Shown here one piece after another: positions 7,901-16,245 of a stretch of 64,000 nt of DNA (the stretch's first letter is position 1; every line of letters begins with the position of its first letter). The stretch is from Chloroflexota bacterium (lineage in GTDB: Bacteria > Chloroflexota > Anaerolineae > Anaerolineales > Villigracilaceae), in NCBI GenBank assembly GCA_016213105.1, contig JACRBN010000010.1:1-64000 (forward strand), in the 5' to 3' direction. Position numbers and translations under genes: made by a program. The notes under the pieces were generated by a model that ran no database searches, had not been told where the DNA came from, and was given only the letters and a program-made list of their open reading frames with translations.

Positions 7901-7939
7901 CTTCAACTGCGCCGCGCATCGCGCGCGGCTCCGCTCAGG
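7901..7939. repeat. REP-2 copy (CTTCxACTGCG...GCTCCGCTCAGG)
   Basis: One copy of a palindromic family whose ends read CTTCGACTGCGGG and CCGCTCAGCGCGG. Better copies lie at 13941-14056, 16054-16122, 16201-16245 and 17151-17267. It sits just upstream of the epimerase gene. Confidence 0.6.
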
Positions 7940-7958
7940 ACGGAAATAAAGAGGTACC

Positions 7959-8914
<956 letters not shown>

Positions 8915-8918
<4 letters not shown>

Positions 8919-9370
8919 TCCTGACGAACAAAAGAGAGCAGTCCCGTTTCCTGCGCTTCGCCATCGTCGGCGCCATTGGCGCAATGGTGGACTTTGGGGT
9001 GATGAACCTGCTCTCCCATTTCACGAGTATGCCGCTGGTTCTGGCGGGCACGATCTCCTTTGTCTGCGCCGTGATCAGCAACTTCACCTGGAACCGCTAC
9101 TGGACCTACCCCGAATCGCGTTCACGACCGCTCCTCCACCAGTTGGGCATGTTCTTCGTGGTCAACACCGCCGGTGTGCTCATCCGTATTCCCGTGCTAC
9201 ACTTCGTCGAGCCGCTCATGCTGTCCGTGTTCGAAGACACCGCCCATCTCAATCACCTCTCTGCTGATTTCCTGGCCCGCAACGGCACCCTGGCCCTGGC
9301 GGTCGGAATTGTAATGCTTTGGAATTATTTCATTAATCGGCATTGGACGTATAATGATATTGAACAATAG
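8915..9370 (+). CDS. GtrA family membrane protein
   Basis: A 151-residue integral membrane protein with four predicted helices. GtrA proteins are thought to help move polyprenyl-linked sugars across the membrane for surface glycan modification. Family features are [17 protein letters not shown] at the first helix, [11 protein letters not shown] after the second and [10 protein letters not shown] at the end. The ATG overlaps the upstream epimerase stop (ATGA), implying coupled translation and a shared glycan role. Confidence 0.9.
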
Positions 9371-9378
9371 AGGCCGAC

Positions 9379-9762
9379 ATGGAAAAATCCGAGCCGAAAA
9401 TTCTGATCCCCATTTACGTGAGCAAAGGCGACGTGGAGGCCTTCCTCTACTACCCACACATTTATAACCGCAACGGCGACTGGATCGGATGGGTAACCCC
9501 CAGACGCGAGGTGTATTCCGTCCTCGGCTACTACGTGGGCTACCTCACGGACGATCCGCGCATCCTGCGCAAGCGCGCCACCAGCACGCTGAAACCGCGC
9601 CTGACCCCGCCCCCGCACCCCGACCGCATCCGCGTGCCCGCCACGCTGCCGCTGGCCCCATTGATGAGCGAGTTGACCTTCAGCATGATCGACGTGCTCC
9701 AGGAGGAGCCCGAACGCCTGCACACCGTCGAAATGGGCGAGTTCCGCGAAGACATGGATTAA
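9379..9762 (+). CDS. Small soluble protein, possible 4-fold beta flower domain
   Basis: A 127-residue protein without signal or membrane segments. The stretch NRNGDWIGWVTPRREVYSVL followed by GYYVGYLTDDPRILRKR resembles the 4-fold beta flower domain, in which short strands carry W-x-G-W and V-G-Y-L words. The C-terminal half is proline-rich and then acidic. It lies nine bases after gtrA and probably shares its transcript. No function is known to me; the domain call is tentative. Confidence 0.7.
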   Translation: MEKSEPKILIPIYVSKGDVEAFLYYPHIYNRNGDWIGWVTPRREVYSVLGYYVGYLTDDPRILRKRATSTLKPRLTPPPHPDRIRVPATLPLAPLMSELTFSMIDVLQEEPERLHTVEMGEFREDMD

Positions 9763-9833
9763 CAGGTCGCGCCCCACACATCCTTCCCATCAGCCGCCGT
9801 CCCCCGGCGGCTTTCCACACAAAAGGTAACGAG

Positions 9834-10304
9834 ATGACCCCCACTTTAGACCCCAAACCCGTACGCGCCTCGCGCATCAGCATCGCCCAGCTCATGCAGC
9901 CCGAACACGCCAACAACCTGGGCAACGTTCACGGCGGCTGGATCATGAAACTGGTCGACGAAGCCGGCGCGCTGGCCTGCATGCGCCACGCCGGCCGCCG
10001 CGTCGTGACCGTGGCCATCGACTCGATGGTCTTCCGCCAGCCCATCCGCATCGGCGACCTGGTGATCCTCAACGCCGAGGTGACCTACACCGGCCGCACC
10101 AGTGTCGAAGCCGAGGTGCAGGTCGTGGCCGAGAACCCCGTCACGGGCGAACGCACCCACACCAACACCGCCTACCTGGTCTACGTCGCCCTGGATGATG
10201 ACGGCAACCCCACCAGCATCCGCCCCATCCAGGCCGAGACAGACGAGGAAAAGCAGAAACTGGAAGAAGGCCGTCAGCGCCAGCAGCGGCGCTTGCAAAA
10301 ATAG
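9834..10304 (+). CDS. Acyl-CoA thioesterase (hot-dog fold, YciA/ACOT-like)
   Basis: A 156-residue single hot-dog-domain acyl-CoA hydrolase. The motif NLGNVHGGWIMKLVDEAGAL carries the conserved asparagine, histidine-glycine-glycine and catalytic aspartate. VTVAIDSMVFRQPIRIGD follows, typical of the YciA/ACOT7 type. The C-terminal charged helix (EEKQKLEEGRQRQQRR) is longer than the minimal fold. The start at 9834 has the spacer AAGGTAACGAG; the frame extends further upstream but overlaps the previous gene. Chain-length preference cannot be told. A strong terminator follows. Confidence 0.9.
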   Translation: MTPTLDPKPVRASRISIAQLMQPEHANNLGNVHGGWIMKLVDEAGALACMRHAGRRVVTVAIDSMVFRQPIRIGDLVILNAEVTYTGRTSVEAEVQVVAENPVTGERTHTNTAYLVYVALDDDGNPTSIRPIQAETDEEKQKLEEGRQRQQRRLQK

Positions 10305-10313
10305 GCCAATGGA

Positions 10314-10344
10314 GTCCCGAAGCTCTGCTTCGGGACATTTTTTA
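10314..10344 (+). terminator. Rho-independent terminator
   Basis: A perfect ten-base stem GTCCCGAAGC/GCTTCGGGAC with a TCT loop is followed by ATTTTTTATT. It ends the 7.96-10.3 kb transcript. Confidence 0.88.
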
Positions 10345-10462
10345 TTCCCCGCAAGAGAGGATACATAAACAACGTAAATCAGTCACAATTTCCAGATTTG
10401 TACAAGGACGAAACGAATAATTTCTTGGGATGGCTAAATTGGGAAATTCCATAACACACGGC

Positions 10463-10495
10463 AAAAAATCCGCATCGTCTTGACGTGGATTTTTT
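10463..10495. terminator. Hairpin with A- and T-tracts upstream of tetR
   Basis: AAAAAATCC and GGATTTTTT arms with a 15-base loop give a bidirectional terminator shape. The loop contains the TTGACG proposed as the -35 of the next gene. The rest of the 10345-10547 gap holds nothing else I recognise. Confidence 0.45.
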
Positions 10496-10508
10496 GTTGT
10501 GATATTCT
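10480..10508 (+). promoter_or_regulatory. Candidate tetR promoter
   Basis: TTGACG, 17 bases, TATTCT. The predicted start point falls at the palindromic operator that begins at 10517. Confidence 0.5.
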
Positions 10509-10516
10509 TCACCGCC

Positions 10517-10538
10517 GTAGACCGACCAGTCGGTCTAC
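10517..10538. promoter_or_regulatory. TetR-type operator palindrome
   Basis: Perfect ten-base arms GTAGACCGAC and GTCGGTCTAC are separated by CA. The palindrome ends nine bases before the start of the TetR-family gene. Its core GACCGAC/GTCGGTC resembles operators of several TetR/AcrR repressors. Autorepression is the simplest reading. Confidence 0.8.
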
Positions 10539-10547
10539 AAACTCCCT

Positions 10548-11159
10548 ATGACGACTCCCAACGACCCCACCCAGGAAACCCGCACCCGCATCCTCGAAGC
10601 GGCTGTGAAGGTATTCGCCACCAAGGGCTATCACGATGCCAAGGTGGATGATATCGTCAGCGAGTCGCACACCTCCAAAGGCGCCTTCTATTTTTACTTC
10701 CCCAGCAAACAGGACATCTTCCTGGCGCTGAGCGACACCTTCGCGGATCTGCTCGAAAGCCGCCTGACCCAGGCCATGGAAAACGAATCCCACGGCCTCG
10801 GCCAGATGGACGCCGCCCTACGCGCCAGCCTGGGACTCTTCAGCCAATATCGCGGGCTGGCCAAGATCGCCCTCGTCCAGGCGGTGGGACTGGGCGCGGT
10901 ATTCGAGGAGCGCCGCCGCGCCATCAACGACCGCCTGACACGCATCGTCCAGGCCCGCCTCGAACGCGCCGTGGAGGATGGCAGCATCCCGCCCCAGCGG
11001 GCCGACCTCGCCGCCCGCGCCTTGTTCGGCGTCCTGAACGAGATCGTCATCCACTGGATTTACACGGGCACCCCGCCCCTCGAAGAATCCCTGCCTTTCC
11101 TGCGCCAATACCTGGCCCGCTCCATCGGTGTGCCAGAGGAAAAATTACCAAAAGAATAA
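10548..11159 (+). CDS. TetR/AcrR family transcriptional regulator
   Basis: A 203-residue one-component repressor. Residues about 12-58 form the helix-turn-helix (RTRILEAAVKVFATKGYHDA, then VDDIVSESHTSKGAFYFYF), the classic TetR N-terminus. The remainder is an all-helical ligand and dimer domain with no recognisable effector signature. A perfect palindrome sits between promoter and start codon. It precedes an ABC importer and an AOR-type enzyme on the same strand, but a repeat element of about 130 bases separates them, so control of those genes is only possible. The C-terminal domain recalls fatty-acid-type regulators, without certainty. Confidence 0.92.
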   Translation: MTTPNDPTQETRTRILEAAVKVFATKGYHDAKVDDIVSESHTSKGAFYFYFPSKQDIFLALSDTFADLLESRLTQAMENESHGLGQMDAALRASLGLFSQYRGLAKIALVQAVGLGAVFEERRRAINDRLTRIVQARLERAVEDGSIPPQRADLAARALFGVLNEIVIHWIYTGTPPLEESLPFLRQYLARSIGVPEEKLPKE

Positions 11160-11160
11160 T

Positions 11161-11290
11161 GTCGTTGCGAGGAGGCGCTCTTTGCCGACGAAGCAACCTC
11201 CTTCTCACATCTGGAGATTGCTCACCTGCACTGCACCTGCGTTTTGTGCAGGTGCAAGTGTCAGGCGGAAAACACCGCCCTCGCAATGAC
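11161..11290. repeat. REP-1 composite element (MITE-like)
   Basis: The element begins GTCGTTGCGAGG and ends CCTCGCAATGAC, giving imperfect 12-base terminal inverted repeats. Internally it has the GACGAAGCAACCTCC word of the REP-1 family. It also has a second hairpin (TGCACCTGC, seven-base loop, GCAGGTGCA at 11232-11256) that recurs at 23667-23691. It fills the whole gap between tetR and the binding-protein gene. Confidence 0.75.
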
Positions 11291-11314
11291 GGAAAACCAA
11301 AGGAGAATCCCTTC

Positions 11315-12268
11315 ATGCGTATTGCCCGTCCCCTGCTCATCCTCCTCTTTGCCTTGAGCCTGACGCTCTCTGCCTGCGCTTCCGCGAAGCCTGCCGAGGT
11401 TGTCACGCTCAAGATCGCCGTCCTGCCCATCATCGACACCCTGCCGATGTACGTGGCCCAGCAGGAAGGCCTGTTCGCCAAACACGGCGTGAACGTCGAG
11501 TTCGTGCCCGTCGCCTCCGCCCCCGAACGGGACCAGTTACTGGCAGCGGGTCAGGCCGACGGGACGGTCAACGAGACGCTGGCCGTGATGCTCTTCAACA
11601 AGGACGCTGTCCAGATGCAGGTGGTGCGTTACGCCCTGCGTCCCGTCGAAGGCTACGGCCACTTCTTCATCCTGGCCTCGGCCCAGAGCGGCATCACCAC
11701 GCCAGACGGGTTGAAGGGTGTGGAGATCGGCGTCTCGCAAGGGACGGTCATCGAGTATGTCACCGAGCGCATTTTGCAGGCCGAAGGTCTCAGCAAGGAT
11801 GACATCAAGATCATCGCCGTGCCGAAGATCCCCGACCGCATGTCCCTGCTGGCCTCGGGCGGACTCGCCGCGGGCGTGCTGCCCGATCCGCTGGCCTCGC
11901 TGGCCGCCGCCCAGGGCGCGGTCAAGGTCATTGACGACTCGCAATATCCGCAATATGGCTTCAGCGTGCTCTCCTTCCGCAAGCAGGTCATCGACGAGCA
12001 CCCCGAGGCCGTCAAAGCCTTCCTGGCTGCCATCGAGGAAGCCAGCGACCTAATCAACCTGGATCCCGCCAAGTACAACGCCGTGCTCAGCGAGCAGAAA
12101 CTCGTCCCCGAGCCGCTGATCGGCAAGTTCGCCATCCCGCCATTCCCCGACCAGGGTGTGCCGACCGAAGCCGAATGGAATGACGCCCTGGCTTGGGCGC
12201 AGGAAAAAGGAATGCTGGCCGCTGACGTCACCTACGCCGACTCGGTCAACGGTACGCTTCTTCCTTAA
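11315..12268 (+). CDS. NitT/TauT-type ABC importer, substrate-binding lipoprotein
   Basis: A 317-residue lipoprotein (signal ending LTLSAC) of the NMT1/THI5-like or SsuA type. These capture nitrate, sulfonates, thiamine precursors or similar small molecules outside the membrane. Visible features are LKIAVLPIIDTLPMYVAQQEG, GLFAKHGVNVEFVPV, PDGLKGVEIGVSQGTVIEYV and the hinge region ending FSVLSFRKQVIDEHPEAVKA. An AAGGAG Shine-Dalgarno precedes the ATG at 11315. ATPase and permease genes follow, so the importer is complete. The ligand cannot be read from sequence; proximity to an aldehyde oxidoreductase is the only hint. Confidence 0.88.
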   Translation: MRIARPLLILLFALSLTLSACASAKPAEVVTLKIAVLPIIDTLPMYVAQQEGLFAKHGVNVEFVPVASAPERDQLLAAGQADGTVNETLAVMLFNKDAVQMQVVRYALRPVEGYGHFFILASAQSGITTPDGLKGVEIGVSQGTVIEYVTERILQAEGLSKDDIKIIAVPKIPDRMSLLASGGLAAGVLPDPLASLAAAQGAVKVIDDSQYPQYGFSVLSFRKQVIDEHPEAVKAFLAAIEEASDLINLDPAKYNAVLSEQKLVPEPLIGKFAIPPFPDQGVPTEAEWNDALAWAQEKGMLAADVTYADSVNGTLLP

Positions 12269-12285
12269 CGAAAAGCTGCTCCCGT

Positions 12286-12321
12286 TATAATGAGTGGGAC
12301 AAGTCTATAAACTTGTCCCAC
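12286..12321 (+). promoter_or_regulatory. -10 box followed by a perfect 11-bp inverted repeat
   Basis: TATAAT at 12286-12291 is followed at once by arms GTGGGACAAGT (12294-12304) and ACTTGTCCCAC (12311-12321) around CTATAA. The ATPase ATG is at 12333. The palindrome could be an operator over the start point or a leader hairpin that tunes expression of the downstream transporter genes. The tract after it is only ATTTTC, so it is a poor terminator. Confidence 0.6.
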
Positions 12322-12332
12322 ATTTTCTTGCC

Positions 12333-13094
12333 ATGATCCACACCCATAACCTCACCTTTGGCTATCCGCATCACGCGCTGCTCTTCCAGGACTTCAACTG
12401 GCAGGTGCAGCGCGGAGAGACGTGGACCATCCTCGGCTCCTCGGGCTGCGGCAAGACCAGCCTGCTGTATTTGCTGGCGGGACTGCGCGCCCCCGCCAAC
12501 GGAGGAATTGAAATCGACGGCGAAGCGCTGCTGCGCCCCAGACCTCGCACAGGCTTGATTCTGCAAGACTACGGGCTGCTGCCCTGGGCCACGGTGCGGC
12601 AAAACGCGGAGTTGGGTTTGCAGGTACGCGATTTCTACGGCCCCGACGGCAAGCACACGCCCAAAAATTTTCAGGCTGAGAATAAGGTCCCATACTGGCT
12701 GGAACGTCTCGGGCTGAGCGCAGTCGCGGATAAATTCCCGTCCCAGCTCTCGGGCGGACAGCGCCAGCGCACGGCCATTGCGCGCACGCTGGCCCTCCAG
12801 CCCGATCTGCTGCTGATGGATGAACCCTTCTCATCGCTCGACGCCGTCACGCGCGAGGATTTGCAAAACCTGACACTCTCCCTGTGCATGGAACAAAACC
12901 TGACGCTGGTAATGGTCACGCACGCCATCGAAGAAGCCGCCGCGCTCGGGCAGAAAATATTACTGCTGGATACGGCTCCGAATCAACAGGCACATATCTT
13001 CGATAATCCGCAGGCATGCCAACCCAATTATCGCAACTCGCAGTCCTACCACGACCTGTGTCAGACACTCTGGCGGGAGATGCGACATGAATAG
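12333..13094 (+). CDS. NitT/TauT-type ABC importer, ATPase subunit
   Basis: A 253-residue ABC ATPase that powers the importer from the cytoplasmic face. Walker A is GSSGCGKTS near residues 35-43, the Q-loop is LILQDYGLLPW, the signature is LSGGQRQR, Walker B is LLLMDEPFSSLDA, and the H-loop is MVTHAIEEA. The LLPW Q-loop is typical of the nitrate/sulfonate/taurine class. The start at 12333 (MIHTHNL) is preferred over an upstream ATG that lies inside the palindrome. A REP-1 copy separates it from the permease gene. Confidence 0.92.
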   Translation: MIHTHNLTFGYPHHALLFQDFNWQVQRGETWTILGSSGCGKTSLLYLLAGLRAPANGGIEIDGEALLRPRPRTGLILQDYGLLPWATVRQNAELGLQVRDFYGPDGKHTPKNFQAENKVPYWLERLGLSAVADKFPSQLSGGQRQRTAIARTLALQPDLLLMDEPFSSLDAVTREDLQNLTLSLCMEQNLTLVMVTHAIEEAAALGQKILLLDTAPNQQAHIFDNPQACQPNYRNSQSYHDLCQTLWREMRHE

Positions 13095-13099
13095 CTTAT

Positions 13100-13140
13100 G
13101 TCATTGCGAGGAGGGCGTTCTTCCCGACGAAGCAATCTCA
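13100..13140. repeat. REP-1 copy
   Basis: Starts GTCATTGCGAGGAGGGCG and ends CGACGAAGCAATCTCA. It lies within the importer operon, between the ATPase and permease genes. Confidence 0.75.
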
Positions 13141-13196
13141 TGTCGAGATGAGAATATGTTGATATGGGCGCTCCCAGTTGCAAAAGGAAACGCGCC

Positions 13197-13937
13197 ATGA
13201 AGCGGCGTGACCTCTTATTCTCCGCGCTGGGACTGCTCATCGCGTGGCAGGCCGTCGCCCTGTTGGTTCACCGTCCCATCCTGCCTGGGCCGTGGGAAGT
13301 GATTGTGGTCTTCTTCAAGGAACTGGACAATGGGCTGTTGATTCACTTCGGGGTCAGCCTGTGGCGCGCCACGGCGGGGATGGCGCTGTCGGTGCTGGTG
13401 GCGGCTCCTGCGGGGCTGGCCATTGGCGGGTCAAGTAGATTGAATCGCATCTTCTCCCCCATCATTTATCTGCTGTATCCCATCCCGAAAGTGGTCTTCG
13501 TCCCCGTGGTGTTCCTGTTTCTGGGAATAGGCGATGTGGCCAAGATCGCCATCATTTTTCTGATCCTCTTCTTCCAAATCCTCGTGCTGGTGCGCGACCA
13601 GGCGGCGGGACTTCCGCCCCAGCTTTTGCAAAGCCTGCACAGCCTCGGCGCGGGACGGCGGGCGCTGTTCCGTTTTGTGTATCTGCCCGCCAGCCTGCCC
13701 GCCATTCTGACCGCCCTGCGCCAGTCGATTGGCACGGCGGTGGCGGTGTTGTACATCACCGAGTTATTCGCCACCAAGTATGGGCTGGGTTATTACATCT
13801 ACTACAATGGAAGCACGCTGTTCGATTATCCCGCCATGTACGCAGGCGTGGTCGCCATGAGCCTGCTCGGCCTGGGCATGTACTTCTTCGTGGATTGGCT
13901 CGAACGCTGGCTGTGCCCGTGGAAATATGTGACGTGA
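13197..13937 (+). CDS. NitT/TauT-type ABC importer, permease subunit
   Basis: A 246-residue integral membrane subunit with about six helices. The cytoplasmic EAA loop is seen as LLQSLHSLGAGRRALFRFVY followed by LPASLPAILTALRQS, which docks onto the ATPase. The remaining pattern (GTAVAVLYITELFATKYGLG) fits SsuC/TauC-type permeases. The ATG at 13197 has AAAGGA at a suitable distance. It forms one importer with the binding lipoprotein at 11315 and the ATPase at 12333. Confidence 0.92.
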   Translation: MKRRDLLFSALGLLIAWQAVALLVHRPILPGPWEVIVVFFKELDNGLLIHFGVSLWRATAGMALSVLVAAPAGLAIGGSSRLNRIFSPIIYLLYPIPKVVFVPVVFLFLGIGDVAKIAIIFLILFFQILVLVRDQAAGLPPQLLQSLHSLGAGRRALFRFVYLPASLPAILTALRQSIGTAVAVLYITELFATKYGLGYYIYYNGSTLFDYPAMYAGVVAMSLLGLGMYFFVDWLERWLCPWKYVT

Positions 13938-13940
13938 CTA

Positions 13941-14056
13941 CGCCCCGAGCGGAGCGCAGCGAAGTCGAAGGGCAAGTTGCATAAATACTTTACATTGACC
14001 TGTTGCTCCCGCTTCGACTGCGGGGCGGGCGAACACCGTCCCTCCGCTCAGCGAGG
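13941..14056. repeat. REP-2 pair
   Basis: CCGAGCGGAGCGCAGCGAAG at the left and GCTTCGACTGCGGGG...CCGCTCAGCGAGG at the right are inverted REP-2 arms around about 35 bases. They fill the gap between the permease and AOR genes. Confidence 0.7.
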
Positions 14057-14080
14057 AGTATCCAACAAGAAGGCTATTCC

Positions 14081-16060
14081 ATGACCTACCCCATCATCCA
14101 ACGTGAACTCACCCTCCATCTCAACAACGGCAACTGGTACCTGCGTCCCATCGGCGAGACCGTGCTCGGGCCCGCTGATTATGGCTGGCATCGCTTCAAC
14201 ACCTATCCCGACAGTTTCACCTTCGGCGAGGGCTTGCTGGCAGGCAGCTCCATCCCTGGCTCGCGGCGGCTGGTCTTCAGCGCGTGGAGTCCACAATGGG
14301 AGGGCTTTTACCTCTCCAGCATGGGCGGCGCGGCCTATACGTTCCATCACGTCGGCGTGAACTACGTGGCCCTGCGCGACCGCGCGTCCGAGCCGAGTGT
14401 GGTACTGCTCAATCACAAGGCAGGCGAAATTCAAGTCCGCCTGGAGCCGATCAACGTCGAGGCGCTCTGGGCCAGTTACGCCAATCCCAATGGCGAACCG
14501 CTGACGGGCTTCTACGCCCTGCAGCAGGCCATCTTTGACCGCTATGCCGATGAATATCCAGCCGGTAAAGTCCGCATCTGCGCGGTGGGGCCTGCCGCCA
14601 AGTACACCCGTGAGGGCGCCATCGGGTCGAGCCCGATTCGCAACGGGGCCTTCACCGCCGTCGTCGACTGGGCAGGGCGCGGCGGGCTGGGCAGCCGTCT
14701 GTTCCAGCATCACAACGTGGTCGGCATCGTCTTCGGCGGCGAGTGGGAGGATCCCGACCTGCGCGACTCGAAGGAGATCGACACCTACTTCCTCGAACAC
14801 TTCGGCAAGAAAACCATACAGACCGACCTGGCTGTCACCGAGAAATATCGCTACGTGCCCGAGTTCGAGACGGGCGGCACCTTCGGCGTCAACATGCGCG
14901 ACCTCAACGAGCGCATCCTGAGCTTCAACTATCGCTCGATCTATGCCAGCGTCGAGTCGCGCCTGCGCCAGCACGACAACTTCATCCTCAAGCATTACCT
15001 CGCGCAGTTCAACGAGGAAACCATCAAGCCCAAAAAATTCCAGCACTGTGGCGAGCCTTGTCCCGTGGTCTGCAAGAAACTCAACGGCCCCTACAAAAAG
15101 GACTACGAGCCCTATCACGCGCTCGGCCCGCAGGTCGGCGTCTTCGATCAGCGCGCCGCGGAAGTGTTGAACGACTTCGTGGATGCGATGGGCTTCGACT
15201 CGATCCAGACGGGCGGCACGCTGGCCTGGATCATGGAGCTGGCCGCCGACGGGTTGATTGATCCCGTTGCGTTTGGCTTTCCCCCCGCGGACAAGCTGCG
15301 CTTCCAATTCGCCGATGACCCCAGCCAGTTCGACGTGGTCAACGACAGCCAGCTCAACGCCGAATATGCCATGGAGGTCGTTCGCGCGATTCTGTTCGAC
15401 CCGCAGGCGGCTGTCTTCCAGCAGGGCATCCGCGCCGCAGCGCGCGAACTCGACAAACAGCTTGACATCCGCAGTATCGACCGCGCGGTCTTCCTCAGCC
15501 ACGGTGAGCAAGGCTGTATGGTTCCCAATCAATACTGGGTGCCAGGCATGCTCAGTCCCATGCCAATGATGGGCAAATACTTCGTCCACTATGGCGTGGA
15601 ATTCCTGCCGCCCTACAAGCTGGGCCGCAAGAACGTCGAGCGCATGACCTACGAACTGTTCAACGAGAACAGCGGCATCTGCCGCTTCCACCGCAAGTGG
15701 TCGGAACTGATTACCGATGAAATCCTCAAAGCCCACTACAACCTGAACGTCAATTACAAAGCGCATCAGTTCAAACTCTCGCGCGCCATCTTCGAGCGCG
15801 AGGACGAGAAGCTGGTCTTCTGGGAAAGCGAACGCGTCATCGACCTGGTGATGGGATTTTTAGTTCAATGGGAAGTGGATGGCCTGAAAGACCCCGAGCT
15901 GCTCGCCTGGCTGGAGCGCTTCCGCCAGGACAAGTTCAAAGCCGCCCGTGACTTTTGGGACGAGACCCTGATGGGCATCCGCGCAGGCTTCGAAGCAGGC
16001 GCCGACGCGATCCCCGACGCGCTCACCCCAGGGCAAATGGGCAAGCTAGTTTCGCCCTGA
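14081..16060 (+). CDS. Aldehyde:ferredoxin oxidoreductase family protein (tungsten-pterin type)
   Basis: A 659-residue soluble oxidoreductase of the AOR family. These enzymes interconvert aldehydes and carboxylates using a tungsten-bis-pterin cofactor and a 4Fe-4S cluster. The cluster ligands appear as CGEPCPVVC (C323, C327, C331) with a fourth cysteine in NENSGICRFH near 534. The early block SSMGGAAYTFHHVGVNYVAL and the GRGGLGSRLF segment match AOR N-domains, though the N-terminus is divergent. Length is somewhat above typical AOR. The substrate is unknown. It lies downstream of a NitT/TauT importer, separated by REP-2 repeats. Functional linkage is a guess. A bidirectional terminator ends the transcript. 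Confidence 0.85.
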   Translation: MTYPIIQRELTLHLNNGNWYLRPIGETVLGPADYGWHRFNTYPDSFTFGEGLLAGSSIPGSRRLVFSAWSPQWEGFYLSSMGGAAYTFHHVGVNYVALRDRASEPSVVLLNHKAGEIQVRLEPINVEALWASYANPNGEPLTGFYALQQAIFDRYADEYPAGKVRICAVGPAAKYTREGAIGSSPIRNGAFTAVVDWAGRGGLGSRLFQHHNVVGIVFGGEWEDPDLRDSKEIDTYFLEHFGKKTIQTDLAVTEKYRYVPEFETGGTFGVNMRDLNERILSFNYRSIYASVESRLRQHDNFILKHYLAQFNEETIKPKKFQHCGEPCPVVCKKLNGPYKKDYEPYHALGPQVGVFDQRAAEVLNDFVDAMGFDSIQTGGTLAWIMELAADGLIDPVAFGFPPADKLRFQFADDPSQFDVVNDSQLNAEYAMEVVRAILFDPQAAVFQQGIRAAARELDKQLDIRSIDRAVFLSHGEQGCMVPNQYWVPGMLSPMPMMGKYFVHYGVEFLPPYKLGRKNVERMTYELFNENSGICRFHRKWSELITDEILKAHYNLNVNYKAHQFKLSRAIFEREDEKLVFWESERVIDLVMGFLVQWEVDGLKDPELLAWLERFRQDKFKAARDFWDETLMGIRAGFEAGADAIPDALTPGQMGKLVSP

Positions 16061-16122
16061 GCGGAGCCGCGTTATTCCCTGGCACCGCCCGCCAGGGCAG
16101 GTGTGCGGCGCAGTCGAAGGAC
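16054..16122. repeat. REP-2 copy overlapping the AOR stop
   Basis: Starts GCCCTGAGCGGAGCCGCG and ends GGCGCAGTCGAAGGACG, with an internal GC-rich hairpin (CCGCCCGCCAGGGCAGG region). Confidence 0.6.
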
Positions 16123-16143
16123 GCAGTTACAAGGGATAAAAGA

Positions 16144-16186
16144 AATCCCGCTGAACATTTGTAGTTCAGCGGGATTCTATTTTTAT
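16144..16186. terminator. Bidirectional terminator between AOR and menA
   Basis: A perfect 13-base stem AATCCCGCTGAAC/GTTCAGCGGGATT with a seven-base loop is followed by CTATTTTTAT on the plus strand; AAAGAA lies on the other side. It separates convergent genes. Confidence 0.85.
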
Positions 16187-16200
16187 ATTTCATGCTCTGC

Positions 16201-16245
16201 GCTTCGACTGCGGGACGGAAGAACACCGTCCCTCCGCTCAGCGCG
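16201..16245. repeat. REP-2 copy overlapping the menA stop
   Basis: GCTTCGACTGCGGGACGG followed by CACCGTCCCTCCGCTCAGCG. The menA stop codon (16238-16240) lies inside this repeat, so the last residues of MenA may be repeat-derived. Confidence 0.7.

Noticed and set aside
11160-11314. TPP or other riboswitch ahead of the NMT1-like binding-protein gene
   Set aside because: The region is a REP-1 element with two simple hairpins. The conserved CTGAGA and related TPP-riboswitch segments are not seen.
14048-15766. A 572-codon open frame antisense to the AOR gene
   Set aside because: Same reason: full overlap with a confidently assigned enzyme and no recognisable domain.
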